Shown here piece by piece: positions 1 to 8,252 of a stretch of DNA of 64,000 nt; positions within the stretch are counted from its first letter, which is position 1; each line of letters opens with the position of its first letter. The DNA lies in contig JBAVYH010000181.1 in NCBI GenBank assembly GCA_049698695.1, positions 1 to 64,000 on the forward strand, in the 5' to 3' direction. Made by a program: the position numbers and the translations under genes. The notes beneath the pieces are model-generated. The model did not search any database. It was not told where the DNA came from and saw nothing but the letters and a program-made list of their open reading frames with translations. This DNA comes from Bog-375 sp049698695 (GTDB lineage Bacteria > Acidobacteriota > Terriglobia > Bryobacterales > Bryobacteraceae).

Positions 1-128
1 CTGCTCTCGTCGAGCTCGCTCATCGGATAGGAAACGTGATGCTGCAAGCTCGGAATATCGGTGAACCGCAGATCCAGTTGCTTGGCATCGTTCTTCTTGG
101 CAAATTCCAATACTTCTTTCGGAGTCAC
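1..128 (-). CDS. glnA: Glutamine synthetase type I, N-terminal part (cut by window edge)
   Basis: The minus strand reads from a GTG at 126-128 into a protein whose first residues (VTPKEVLEFAKKNDAKQLDL, then RFTDIPSLQHHVSYP) match the conserved start of type I glutamine synthetase, the cytoplasmic enzyme making glutamine from glutamate, ammonia and ATP. An AAGGAG ribosome-binding site lies 9 nt upstream of the GTG (about 137-142), which fixes this start. Only 42 codons are inside the window, so the catalytic residues cannot be checked. It is transcribed away from the S55-like gene; the two share about 200 bp of upstream DNA. I am confident about the family from the N-terminus alone. Confidence 0.85.
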   Translation of the reverse strand, partial: MTPKEVLEFAKKNDAKQLDLRFTDIPSLQHHVSYPMSELDES

Positions 129-324
129 TGACAATTTCTCCTTACGGGTTGCCCAGAGCGGGCGGAAAATGGCCCTCACGATCCGAATGGATGGTGGACC
201 ATGCTCGATTTTAGGAGGCCCGGCGCCAGAATGCCAATAAAAAGAATCGATTGCGCCGATTGGCTTTGGCTTGAGTGGCGCGTCCCCGGGCTCGCCGCGC
301 GCCAAGCGGTCGCGCCGGCGCGGC

Positions 325-330
325 TACAAT
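325..330 (+). promoter_or_regulatory. -10 box (TACAAT) for the S55-like gene
   Basis: TACAAT ends 6 nt before a GTG codon at 337, so the predicted transcription start falls on or next to the start codon (leaderless mRNA). No Shine-Dalgarno sequence fits this start. Confidence 0.55.
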
Positions 331-336
331 AGGGAA

Positions 337-2091
337 GTGCTTCGTTGCGTAGCTCCGGCCGTTCTCGCGTTTTCGGCGGGCCTCGCCGCGCAAACCGCGT
401 TTTTCCCGCTCAAGGACGTCCGCGCGGGCATGCACGGCACCGGCCGCACGGTGTTCACGGGAAGCAAAGTCGAGGAGTTCGAGGTTGAGATTCTGGGCAT
501 CCTGGACAACGTCGGGCCCAAGCAATCGCTGATCCTGGCGCGCCTTTCCGGCGGACCCCTGGACCACGACGGGGTGATGGAAGGCATGAGCGGTAGCCCG
601 ATTTATCTCGGTGGCAAACTGGCCGGCGCGGTGGCCATGGCTTTCCCCTTCGCCAAAGATCCGATTGCCGCCATCCGGCCCATCGAGGAAATGGTGCGGC
701 CCTCGATGGTGGCCTCCGCGCCCAAAACCGGCCACGTCTCGCTGGCCGACGCCGACCTCACCCATATCTTCCCAAGGCCGCCCGTCTTCCAGAGCGATGC
801 GCGGATGGTGGATATCGCCACCCCGATCGGTTTCGGAGGGTTCAGCCGGGCCACACTCGACGCCTTCACGCCGCAATTGCGGCAGCTCGGCCTGGAGCCG
901 CGGCAGATGATCTCCGTCGGCGGCGAGAGTGCTGTCAAAATGGGCAATCCCGCGGACCTGAAGCCCGGCTCGATGATCTCCGTGCTGCTGCTGGCGGGCG
1001 ATTTCAGCGTGGGCGCACAGGGCACGGTGACCCTCATCCAAGGCAATCGCGTCTTTGCGTTCGGACACCGGTTCCTCGCTCTCGGCCCCACCGCCCTGCC
1101 CTTCGCGCGCGCCGAAGTGATTTCCGTGGTAGCCAGCAACAATACCTCGTTCAAGCTGTCCACATCGAAGGAATGGCTGGGCACCATCCATCTGGATGAC
1201 GACACCGCCATTGCCGGCGACCTGGGGACGCTGCCGGCCCTGGTTCCGGTTTCCATCGCCGTCTCGCGCGCCGGCCGCCCCATCAACAGCTATCGCATGC
1301 AGATGGTGGGCGACCCGCTGCTCTCCCCGCTGCTGCTGCAAATGGCCGTCTTTTCCGTGATCGATTCGACCGAGCGAGCAGTGGGCGCCGCCAGCATCCG
1401 CGTCAGCGGTGAAATCCAGTTTCAAAACGCGCCGGCGCCGCTGCGCATTCAAAACCTATTCTCCAGCGACACCGGCGCGGCGCAACAGGTCTCCTTGAGC
1501 GCGGCGATTCCGCTGGCCTTCGTGATGCAAAGCGGTTTTGACGGGCTGAAGCTCAAGAGCGTGTCGCTGGACGTCGATGCGTTCGATCAGAAAAAGGAAT
1601 GGACCATCGATGCGGTTTCCGCGTCGCGCCGCGAAGTGCGGCCCGGCGAAGTGGTACACCTGCGCGTTTTGCTTGCCGGCGAAAATGGCGCCGAGGCGGC
1701 GCGCACGCTCGATTACCGGGTGCCGATCGGTGCGCAGGCTGGTCCGCTGTACTTCACGGTATCGGATGCCACCGTCGCCAATCTCAGCGATTTTGCGCCG
1801 GCGATTGTCGCCAATCCGCACAGCGCGGGCCAGGTTATCGCCACCGCCAACAACCTGCACGCCAACAATAAGGCTTACGTGCGGGCATGGCGCGCTGAAC
1901 CGGCGTTTCAACTGGAGGGCTCGGAATTGCCTGCCCCGCCCGCCTCGGTGGCGCTGGTGCTGGAGACCGCGCAAAATAACGTCGCCGGCATCACCCAGGT
2001 GCGGAATTCCAAAATCGCGGAAATGGAGATCGATGGCGGCGACATGATGATTTCCGGCGTCAAAACCATTCAAGTGGAAGTGAAACCATGA
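337..2091 (+). CDS. Secreted SpoIVB/S55-peptidase-like protein
   Basis: 584 residues from GTG 337; I prefer this to an in-frame ATG at 271 because it opens directly into a signal peptide (LRCVAPAVLAFSAGLAA) and sits just behind a TACAAT box. The mature protein begins with a segment containing MHGTGRTVF, then EGMSGSPIYLGG (candidate nucleophile Ser85), and later FAFGHRFLALGP (candidate His244). These motifs are typical of S55 peptidases such as sporulation protein SpoIVB, but the Ser motif comes before the His motif, the reverse of SpoIVB. The C-terminal 300 residues are not recognised. The stop overlaps the next start as ATGA, so the two are probably translationally coupled. It probably acts outside the cytoplasmic membrane; substrate unknown, and peptidase activity itself is unproven. 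Confidence 0.75.
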   Translation: MLRCVAPAVLAFSAGLAAQTAFFPLKDVRAGMHGTGRTVFTGSKVEEFEVEILGILDNVGPKQSLILARLSGGPLDHDGVMEGMSGSPIYLGGKLAGAVAMAFPFAKDPIAAIRPIEEMVRPSMVASAPKTGHVSLADADLTHIFPRPPVFQSDARMVDIATPIGFGGFSRATLDAFTPQLRQLGLEPRQMISVGGESAVKMGNPADLKPGSMISVLLLAGDFSVGAQGTVTLIQGNRVFAFGHRFLALGPTALPFARAEVISVVASNNTSFKLSTSKEWLGTIHLDDDTAIAGDLGTLPALVPVSIAVSRAGRPINSYRMQMVGDPLLSPLLLQMAVFSVIDSTERAVGAASIRVSGEIQFQNAPAPLRIQNLFSSDTGAAQQVSLSAAIPLAFVMQSGFDGLKLKSVSLDVDAFDQKKEWTIDAVSASRREVRPGEVVHLRVLLAGENGAEAARTLDYRVPIGAQAGPLYFTVSDATVANLSDFAPAIVANPHSAGQVIATANNLHANNKAYVRAWRAEPAFQLEGSELPAPPASVALVLETAQNNVAGITQVRNSKIAEMEIDGGDMMISGVKTIQVEVKP

Positions 2092-4370
2092 TTGCCCGAA
2101 CCAGACACCGCGGCAAATGTGGCACGGTTATTTTTGCGGGCGTCGCCCTGCTCCTCCCCTGGATTGCCATGGCCAGCTCCACCACGGCATGGGAAATGGG
2201 CTCCTGGAGCGACTTCATCCGCGGCCGGTTTCAGGGCGTCTCGCTCAGCCGCGAGGGACGCCTGTCGCTCTCGCCCAAGGTGGAAACTGTCTTCAGCTCC
2301 GATCAGCCGGTCATCTGGGCGGTAGCCGAAGCGTCTGACGGTACGCTCTACGCCGCCACCGGCAACCGCGGACGCGTTTACCGCATCGGCCGCGACGGCG
2401 CCTCCAGCCTGCTGTGGACCGCCGACCGGCCCGAGGTGTTCGCCCTCGCCATCGGCCGCGACGGTGCGCTCTACGCCGGCTCCTCGCCGGATGGGAAGGT
2501 CTACCGGATCCAGCACGGCCTCGCCGAGGAATACTTCGCGCCGCACACCCGCTACATTTGGTCGCTGGCTGTGGCGCCGGATGGCGCGCTTTTCGTCGGC
2601 ACCGGCGATCAGGGCAAGGTCTTCCGCGTGAATGCGCCGGGCAAGGGCGAGCTGTACTACGACACCGGCCAATCACACGTCACCGGACTGGCGCTCGATT
2701 CCCAGGGCCGCCTGCTGGCCGGCACCGAGCCGAACGGCATCCTCTACCGCATCTCCGCCAAAGACAAAGCCTTCGTCTTGTACAATGCCAACCTGCCGGA
2801 GATCCGCGCCATCGTTCCCATGCCCGATGGCTCCGTGTACGCCGCCGCTCTGGGCGGTTCGGTGGCGAAGCTGGCGCAGGCCGCCAACCAGGCCGTGCAA
2901 AGCATGGGCGCCGGCCAGCCCGGAACCGCCGTCACCACCAGCATCACCGTGGAGGCGCAGTCCACCGGGCAGGGCGGTGAACTCAAGCCGCCCACCGCCG
3001 CCCCGCCGGGCCAGCCCCAAACGCCAGCCGTGGGCGTGCCGCAGGTCAGCACGCAATTCACTCCCACGGTCGATCTCAGCAACGTGGAGAAATCCGCGGT
3101 CTACCGCATCAACCCGGACAACACGGTGGAAACGCTCTGGAGCTCGAAAGAAGAAGACGTTTATGACGTGCTCCCTCTCGGCACGCAGATTTTGTTTTCC
3201 ACCGATCTGAACGGCCGCATTTACCGTCTGGCGCCCGATCGCCGCGTCACCCTGGTCACCCAGACCAACGAAAGCGAAACCACCCGCCTGCTGCCTTCCG
3301 GTCATTCGATTCTTGCCGCCACCGCCAACATGGGCCGAATTCTCCGTCTCGGTGAAACGCCCGGCGCGGCCGGCGAGTACGAAGCGCCGGTGCATGATGC
3401 CGGCTCCGCCTCGCGCTGGGGCAGCTTGCGCTGGCGCGCCGAGCTGCCGGCGGGCTGCACGCTCACCTTCCGCACCCGCTCCGGCAACGCGGCCAAGCCC
3501 GATCGCACCTGGAGCGACTGGTCCGAGCCGCTGCGCGTTCCATCTGGCTCGCCCGTCACCAGTCCCAACGCCCGCTACGTGCAATGGAAAGCCGAGATGT
3601 CCGGCGGCGGCGCTACCCCGGAGGTAGACAGCGTCACCCTGGCTTACCTGCCGCAGAATATGCCGCCGGTAATCCACAGCATCAACGTAGTGACGCAGGT
3701 GGCAGCCGTTTCCCAGAACGCCAAGCCGGCGGCTTCCTCCGGCAACGCGGCGTATAGCGTCACCGTCACCGATTCCGGCGACACCGGTTCCGCCGCCGGA
3801 ACCACCACCCAATACATGCCGCGCGCCGCCCAGCAGCAGATCACCGTGGTCTGGCAGGCCGATGACCCGGATGGCGACCGGCTGGTCTACAACGTCTACT
3901 TCCGCGGCGCGGACGAGACCCAATGGAAGTTGCTGAAGGCCGACCTGCACGACAATTCCCTCACCTTCGATGCCGACGTGCTGGCCGACGGCCAGTATTA
4001 CTTCCGCGTCATCGCCTCCGACCGCGAGGTCAACCCACCGGCCACCGCGCTCGACGCGCAACTGGTCAGTACGCCGGTGATGATCGATAACACGCCGCCC
4101 ACCGTCACCTTGCTGAGTGTCAGCCGCACGGGCGCCTCCGCGCACATCGAGTGGGAAGCGGTGGATGCCGCGTCGCCATTGCGGCACGCCGAGTACTCCG
4201 TGGACGCCGCCACTTGGGTGCCGATGGAGGCCGCTGACGGAGTGATCGATTCGCAGCGCGAGAAGTTCATCCTGGACCTCTCCGACCTCGCCCCAGGCGA
4301 GCACCTGGTGGTCCTGCGCGCCGCCGATAGCGCCAACAACACCGGCTTGGCCAAGGTCATTCTCAAATAG
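2088..4370 (+). CDS. Secreted beta-propeller protein with C-terminal Fn3/Ig-like domains
   Basis: 760 residues, starting with ATG overlapping the previous stop by 4 nt. A signal peptide (VIFAGVALLLPWIAMASS) is followed by repeated blades of the type DGTLYAATGNRGRVYRI, DGALYAGSSPDGKVYRI and DGALFVGTGDQGKVFRV between roughly residues 75 and 265, with more blades after a Pro/Thr/Gln-rich linker (about 290-335). The last 300 residues contain beta-sandwich-like segments (DDPDGDRLVYNVYFRG, YYFRVIASDREVNPP, IDNTPPTVTLLSVS). No catalytic motif is visible, so binding or scaffolding is more likely than enzyme activity. The tight coupling with the S55-like gene suggests the two products work together at the cell surface or periplasm; this is inference. 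Confidence 0.75.
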   Translation: MIARTRHRGKCGTVIFAGVALLLPWIAMASSTTAWEMGSWSDFIRGRFQGVSLSREGRLSLSPKVETVFSSDQPVIWAVAEASDGTLYAATGNRGRVYRIGRDGASSLLWTADRPEVFALAIGRDGALYAGSSPDGKVYRIQHGLAEEYFAPHTRYIWSLAVAPDGALFVGTGDQGKVFRVNAPGKGELYYDTGQSHVTGLALDSQGRLLAGTEPNGILYRISAKDKAFVLYNANLPEIRAIVPMPDGSVYAAALGGSVAKLAQAANQAVQSMGAGQPGTAVTTSITVEAQSTGQGGELKPPTAAPPGQPQTPAVGVPQVSTQFTPTVDLSNVEKSAVYRINPDNTVETLWSSKEEDVYDVLPLGTQILFSTDLNGRIYRLAPDRRVTLVTQTNESETTRLLPSGHSILAATANMGRILRLGETPGAAGEYEAPVHDAGSASRWGSLRWRAELPAGCTLTFRTRSGNAAKPDRTWSDWSEPLRVPSGSPVTSPNARYVQWKAEMSGGGATPEVDSVTLAYLPQNMPPVIHSINVVTQVAAVSQNAKPAASSGNAAYSVTVTDSGDTGSAAGTTTQYMPRAAQQQITVVWQADDPDGDRLVYNVYFRGADETQWKLLKADLHDNSLTFDADVLADGQYYFRVIASDREVNPPATALDAQLVSTPVMIDNTPPTVTLLSVSRTGASAHIEWEAVDAASPLRHAEYSVDAATWVPMEAADGVIDSQREKFILDLSDLAPGEHLVVLRAADSANNTGLAKVILK

Positions 4371-4405
4371 GCCGTGCAGGCGAAGTGGCGGCACGCATAA
4401 CTGGC

Positions 4406-4469
4406 CGGACATCTTGTCCGTCGAAAATGCCGCGCCGGTAGGACAGGCGATCGGTTTCCGTCGCTTGTC
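4406..4469. repeat. Two hairpins after the propeller gene (GGTAGGACAG repeat family)
   Basis: CGGACA-TCT-TGTCCG (4406-4420) forms a 6-bp stem 36 nt after the stop at 4370 and may serve as a terminator, although no T-run follows. A second near-palindrome, GACAGGCGA (4442-4450) with TCGCTTGTC (4461-4469), is preceded by GGTAG; the string GGTAGGACAG recurs at 6979, so this is a small dispersed hairpin family. Confidence 0.5.
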
Positions 4470-4603
4470 TTCGCTGGCCGGCGACATGCGTCCGAAGCCG
4501 ATGAGAAACACATTCACGCCCGGGCATGTTTCAAGCTAGAGATTGAATGCAGACTTGAAAGCCTGGCGCCGAACCGCTATATTGGGCAAAGAAAAGGCGA
4601 AGC

Positions 4604-5860
4604 GTGGAGGACCTTCAACAACAACTCGCTGCCCTGCGCCGCCGCGTCGCGCGCATCGACCGCAAGTACGCCGCCGCGCCTCCCGCCGCACCGCGCGCCG
4701 CACCTATGGAACCCTGCTCCATCGAGCAGTTGATCTCGGGTGAACTGGTGCGCACGCCGCATGGCGAGCACTTCGAAACCGAAAAGCTCTGGGAGCGCCA
4801 TCGCCGCCATGGCAGCGTGGACATTTCGGATCTTGCCGAACTGCCCGCCGACCTGCTCGATTCGCTTTCGGGCGGCGCCATTCCGTTAAGCGAGCCCGCG
4901 CGATGGGCCTTCCTCGATACCGAGACCACCGGCCTGGCAGGCGGCACCGGCACCTGCGCTTTCCTGGTCGGCGTCGGCGCGATCGAGACTGCCGGCTTCC
5001 GGCTGCGCCAGTTCTTCATGCGCGATTATGGCGACGAAGCGTCCCTGCTGTGGCGGCTGGCTGAGCACCTGGCGCAGTTCGACGTACTGGTGACATACAA
5101 CGGCAAGGCGTTCGACCAGCCGCTGCTCGAAACGCGCTTCCGCATGTGCCGGGCGCAAGGCGCGCCGCCCGATCCGTTCGGCCGCATGGAGCACCTCGAT
5201 CTGCTCTTCGGCGCGCGCCGCCTGTGGAAGCTGCGCCTGGAAAGCTGCCGCCTGGTGGACCTGGAGAATCAGATCCTGGGCGTGGAACGTCAGGGCGATC
5301 TGCCCGGCGAGATGATTCCGTACTGCTACTTCGAATACTTGCGCACCGCGCAGGCCTTCAAGCTGGTGCCCATCTTTCACCACAACGCCATCGACATTCT
5401 CTCGCTCGCCTGCCTGACGGCGATTGTGCCCTTCGCCTTCCGCTCCCCTGGCACAGCAATGTTGCGGCACGGTGCGGATTGGATCGGCCTGGCGCGCTGG
5501 ATGCAGCAGGCGGGGCGGCGCGAAGAATCGCTCGGCCTGTTTCGCCGCGCGGTGGGCGCAGGCCTGCCGGACCACCTGCTGTTCCGCACGCTGTGGGACG
5601 TCGCCGCGCTCGAAAAGCGCCTGGGTCACGGCGATGCTGCGCTGGCGGCGATGACGGAACTTGCTGCCGCGCGCAATCCCTACCGAGCGCAGGCGCTGGC
5701 CGAGTTAGCGAAACACTACGAGCATCGCGAGCGCAACCCCGCCATGGCGCTTGAGATGACGCGGGCCGCGCTCGAGATCGAAGATTCGCCCGCGCTGCGC
5801 CGCCGCGAACAGCGCCTCAAAGCGCGCCTCGCACGCCAGACTGCGAAGCTGGCGCTATAG
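4604..5860 (+). CDS. RNase H-like (YprB-type) DEDD exonuclease domain protein with C-terminal TPR
   Basis: 418 residues from GTG 4604; an AAAAGG lies 6 nt upstream and a TATATT box at 4578-4583. The N-terminus is helical (QQQLAALRRRVARIDRKY). The core carries WAFLDTETTGLAGGTGT (about 104-120, the D-x-E motif of DEDD 3'-5' exonucleases), VTYNGKAFDQPLLETRF (about 163-180) and HHNAIDILSLA (about 261-271, final Asp), matching the RNase H-like domain of Bacillus YprB. The last 130 residues look like TPR helices with repeated Ala/Leu/Glu pattern. Expected to be a cytoplasmic metal-dependent nuclease; its nucleic-acid substrate is unknown. It stands alone on this strand. Confidence 0.8.
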   Translation: MEDLQQQLAALRRRVARIDRKYAAAPPAAPRAAPMEPCSIEQLISGELVRTPHGEHFETEKLWERHRRHGSVDISDLAELPADLLDSLSGGAIPLSEPARWAFLDTETTGLAGGTGTCAFLVGVGAIETAGFRLRQFFMRDYGDEASLLWRLAEHLAQFDVLVTYNGKAFDQPLLETRFRMCRAQGAPPDPFGRMEHLDLLFGARRLWKLRLESCRLVDLENQILGVERQGDLPGEMIPYCYFEYLRTAQAFKLVPIFHHNAIDILSLACLTAIVPFAFRSPGTAMLRHGADWIGLARWMQQAGRREESLGLFRRAVGAGLPDHLLFRTLWDVAALEKRLGHGDAALAAMTELAAARNPYRAQALAELAKHYEHRERNPAMALEMTRAALEIEDSPALRRREQRLKARLARQTAKLAL

Positions 5861-5907
5861 CGGCGGCTTGTGCTTCGAGGGCCGTTTACGTCCCGTAACG
5901 ACTGCGC

Positions 5908-5973
5908 CAACCCCTTCCTGACGGTCGCGGCTCAGAGCGCGTGTTCAGAGCCGCGACCGTGAGGGAGCGGTTG
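5908..5973. repeat. REP-like dispersed repeat, inverted pair
   Basis: An inverse copy (5908-5938, ending ACGGTCGCGGCTCAGAGC) and a direct copy (5943-5973, CAGAGCCGCGACCGTGAGGG then AGCGGTTG) face each other and can fold into a long hairpin. The same unit recurs at 19446, 58249-58313 and 61183-61232, and in degraded form near 21270 and 23735. It fills the gap between the RNase H-like gene and the LprI-like gene. Confidence 0.75.
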
Positions 5974-6034
5974 CCGGCGGTTGAACCGATCATTTCCTAA
6001 CCGTCCCTTAGTCGGTCTTCTTGGCCAGCCGTAC

Positions 6035-6624
6035 TCACATGTGCAGCCGCATGTAGTAGATTGTGTCCAGCTCTCGCATGTGGCCGCGCATCAGCCGGAG
6101 TTGGCACTCCATGTCTGCACTGGGGCCACCGGTGCCGCCACCAAACTGATGGAAAGCGGCCGTGCAAGCCGCATCGAGATAGGTGTGCCAGGCCTCCTCC
6201 ACACGGTCGAATGCCGCCGCCAGTTGCTCGGCGTCAACACCGGCCCGGCAACTCCCGGCATCGGTGGCTGGCCGGTGAGGTTGGGATATTGCAGGCTGAG
6301 AAGATCGCGAATCGCTTCTTCATAGGTCTTCAGATTTTGCTCCGTGACCGCAATCGCCTTTTGATAACACATGTTGAATTCGTAAGTGTTGTGGGCGTCA
6401 GGGCAGTCGCCGGCCTTTTCCCGCGCCATCTCTTGCTCGAAAGCCTCTTTCGCCTTGGCCCGCAGGCTCTCGCGCTCCGCTCCGACCTGCTTCATCTGCT
6501 GCTGCAAGGCCTCCTGTTCAGGCGTAAGAACCTTCTTCGGTCTGGATGGCGCTTGCTGTCCAAAACCGGCAGATAGAACACCGAATACACAGCCCAGGAT
6601 GAGGAACGATCTGAGTGCAGCCAT
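6035..6624 (-). pseudogene. LprI-like (DUF1311) secreted protein, frameshifted
   Basis: The N-terminal part (ATG 6622-6624) has a signal peptide (ALRSFLILGCVFGVLSAGFG), a charged helical stretch and the LprI-type motif CPDAHNTYEFNMCYQKA. The reading frame continues nominally to 6091, but from about residue 130 it becomes Arg/Trp-rich and unlike the family. In the frame one base earlier the protein resumes convincingly: DAEQLAAAFDRVEEAW, YLDAACTAAFHQFGGGTGG, MECQLRLMRGHMRELD, ending at a TGA at 6035-6037. One base therefore appears missing around the GCCGGGCCGG run near 6240-6255. It is either a recent pseudogene or a sequencing error. LprI-like proteins inhibit lysozymes in some bacteria; here only similarity is claimed. 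It lies 5 nt downstream of the VOC gene. Confidence 0.7.
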
Positions 6625-6629
6625 GCTCT

Positions 6630-6947
6630 TTACCTCGTCAGGTTATAAATCAATCCGTACGGATCTTTGATGTAACATCGCGGGAAATCCGGCTCATCCT
6701 TGACTATCACACAGCCATTCTCTACCAGCTTGGCCTTGGACTCTTCGACGTTGCCGACCGTCACTTCCAACACCGGCCCCAGCGCCGGGCCTCGCTCTAT
6801 GAATAAATTGATGTGCTCGCCGTGAAGGCTGATCATGTTGGGCTGCTCGTCAGTGATCTCGAATCCGAGCTGCCTGACATAGAAGGACGCCGCGAGTTTC
6901 GGATCCTGAGCTTGAATCAGTATGTCCGTACCAAAACTGTTTGCCAT
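6630..6947 (-). CDS. VOC-superfamily (glyoxalase/bleomycin-resistance-like) protein
   Basis: 105 residues with the single-domain VOC pattern: DILIQAQDPKLAASFYVRQL at the N-terminus, MISLHGEHINLFIE in the middle and CYIKDPYGLIYNL at the C-terminus. AGAGGAG lies 5 nt before ATG 6947, an unusually clear ribosome-binding site for this window. VOC proteins are small cytoplasmic metalloenzymes or binding proteins that act as dimers; the substrate cannot be read from sequence. It is followed by the LprI-like gene after 5 nt, so the two are probably cotranscribed. Confidence 0.8.
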   Translation of the reverse strand: MANSFGTDILIQAQDPKLAASFYVRQLGFEITDEQPNMISLHGEHINLFIERGPALGPVLEVTVGNVEESKAKLVENGCVIVKDEPDFPRCYIKDPYGLIYNLTR

Positions 6948-6978
6948 GTTAGCTCCTCTACAAGTCCGTCATGGGGTT

Positions 6979-7069
6979 GGTAGGACAGACCATCGCCTTT
7001 TGTGGTCTGTCATCGCTCGCTCAAGCGCGACAACTTGACAGACGACAAACAACGATCGTCTGTCCTACC
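6979..7069. repeat. Back-to-back hairpins with outer inverted repeat (GGTAGGACAG family)
   Basis: GACAGACCA (6984-6992) pairs with TGGTCTGTC (7003-7011), and GACAGACGA (7037-7045) pairs with TCGTCTGTC (7056-7064). The outer ends GGTAGGACAGAC (6979) and GTCTGTCCTACC (to 7069) are also mutually inverted, so the 91-bp unit can form two 9-bp stems or one long stem. It lies between the alcohol dehydrogenase stop (7076) and the VOC gene start (6947). Confidence 0.75.
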
Positions 7070-7075
7070 TCGCGC

Positions 7076-8233
7076 TCAAATCGCACGCCCGATGATCTCC
7101 TCAAGTTCCTCGCGCGTCAGCTTGATCGGATTGGCCTTCATGCTGTTGGCCTCGGCGGCGCGGCTGGCCAGAAGCGGAATATCGGCCGCGGTCACTCCGT
7201 AGGCGCCGAGCGGAGGGATTTCGAAGCGCCGGCACAATGCGGCGATCCATGCGATGCCGTCGGCCGCTGTTGCGTGCGGGCTCCCGGTGAGCAAGCGCGC
7301 TACCTCGTCGTACCTGGCGAGTGCCCGGCTCTCCGGCGCGCGCCGCCGCAAGGCTTCCACGTTGATCGCAATCGCCGGCGCCAGCAGCGCCGCGCACACC
7401 GCTCCATGCGGCGCGGGAAACATGCCGCCCACCGGGGCGGCGAAACCGTGCACCGCGCCCAACCCCGCATTGGCCAATGACAATCCACCGAGCAGGCTGG
7501 CCCAGCACATGCCGCGGCGCGCTTCCCGGTCGCCGCCGTTCGCCCACGCGCGCGGCAGCGCATCGGCCGCCGTGCGCAGGCCCTCCACTGCGTATAAGTC
7601 CGTCATCGCGTTGGCGCGCACCGAGACATAAGGTTCGATGAGTTGCGTCAGCGCATCGAGACCGGTCGACGCGGTCAGTGCCGGCGGCAGGTCCAGCGTC
7701 AGCTCCGGGTCCACCACCGCCATCCGCGGCAGCAGGTACGGACTGCGCAGGCTGGCTTTCACGCCGCGTTCGTGCGCAGCCAGCACGGCGTTGCGCGTAA
7801 CTTCCGAACCGGTGCCCGCGGTGGTGGGAATGGCAATAAACGGCGCCGAAGGCTGCCGCAGTGGCTGCCCGCGCCCGACCACTTCCAGGTAATCGAGCGG
7901 CTCGCCCGGGTTGGTCAGCATCGCGGCCAGCGCTTTGCCGGCGTCGATGGCACTGCCGCCGCCCACCGACACCACCAAGTCGCAGCCTTCGGCGCGCGCA
8001 TAGATGGTTCCGGCCGCAATCGTCTCGATGGCCGGTTCGCCCGAGGCGCGAAACGGCGCCGCCGTCACCCCCGCTGCTTCAAGCGCCCGCGCAAACGCCG
8101 CCACCCGGTCAGCTCTTTCGCCAGTCACCAGCAGGGCGCGCCGCCCCATCGCAGCCGCAGCCTGGGCCGCTTCGCCTGCGGCGCCCTCGCCGAATACAAT
8201 CCGCGCCGCTGTCGCGAACTCGAAGCGCATCGC
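7076..8233 (-). CDS. Iron-containing alcohol dehydrogenase family protein
   Basis: 385 residues from ATG 8233 (MRFEFATAARIVFGEG is the usual start of this family, and AGAGGCG lies just upstream); the open frame extends further but without family similarity. The NAD(P)-binding region shows VSVGGGSAIDAGKALAAM (about 88-104) and IPTTAGTGSEVTRNAV (134-149). The metal site would be Asp192, residue 196, His261 (HGFAAPVGGMF) and His275 (APHGAV). Residue 196 is Gln (GLDALTQLIEP) where classical members have His. Likely a cytoplasmic oxidoreductase acting on an alcohol/aldehyde pair. It follows the ABM monooxygenase gene by 19 nt and is probably cotranscribed. Confidence 0.85.
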   Translation of the reverse strand, partial: AMRFEFATAARIVFGEGAAGEAAQAAAAMGRRALLVTGERADRVAAFARALEAAGVTAAPFRASGEPAIETIAAGTIYARAEGCDLVVSVGGGSAIDAGKALAAMLTNPGEPLDYLEVVGRGQPLRQPSAPFIAIPTTAGTGSEVTRNAVLAAHERGVKASLRSPYLLPRMAVVDPELTLDLPPALTASTGLDALTQLIEPYVSVRANAMTDLYAVEGLRTAADALPRAWANGGDREARRGMCWASLLGGLSLANAGLGAVHGFAAPVGGMFPAPHGAVCAALLAPAIAINVEALRRRAPESRALARYDEVARLLTGSPHATAADGIAWIAALCRRFEIPPLGAYGVTAADIPLLASRAAEANSMKANPIKLTREELEEIIGRAI

Positions 8234-8252
8234 CTCTACCAAATCGCCGTCT

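Noticed and set aside
211..1452. Long minus-strand open frame (413 codons) opposite the S55-like gene
   Set aside because: His/Gly/Arg-rich shadow of a GC-rich coding strand, no start signal, no family pattern.
2673..4517. 614-codon minus-strand frame opposite the propeller gene
   Set aside because: Antisense shadow; low-complexity Gly/Arg/Val composition and no start signal.
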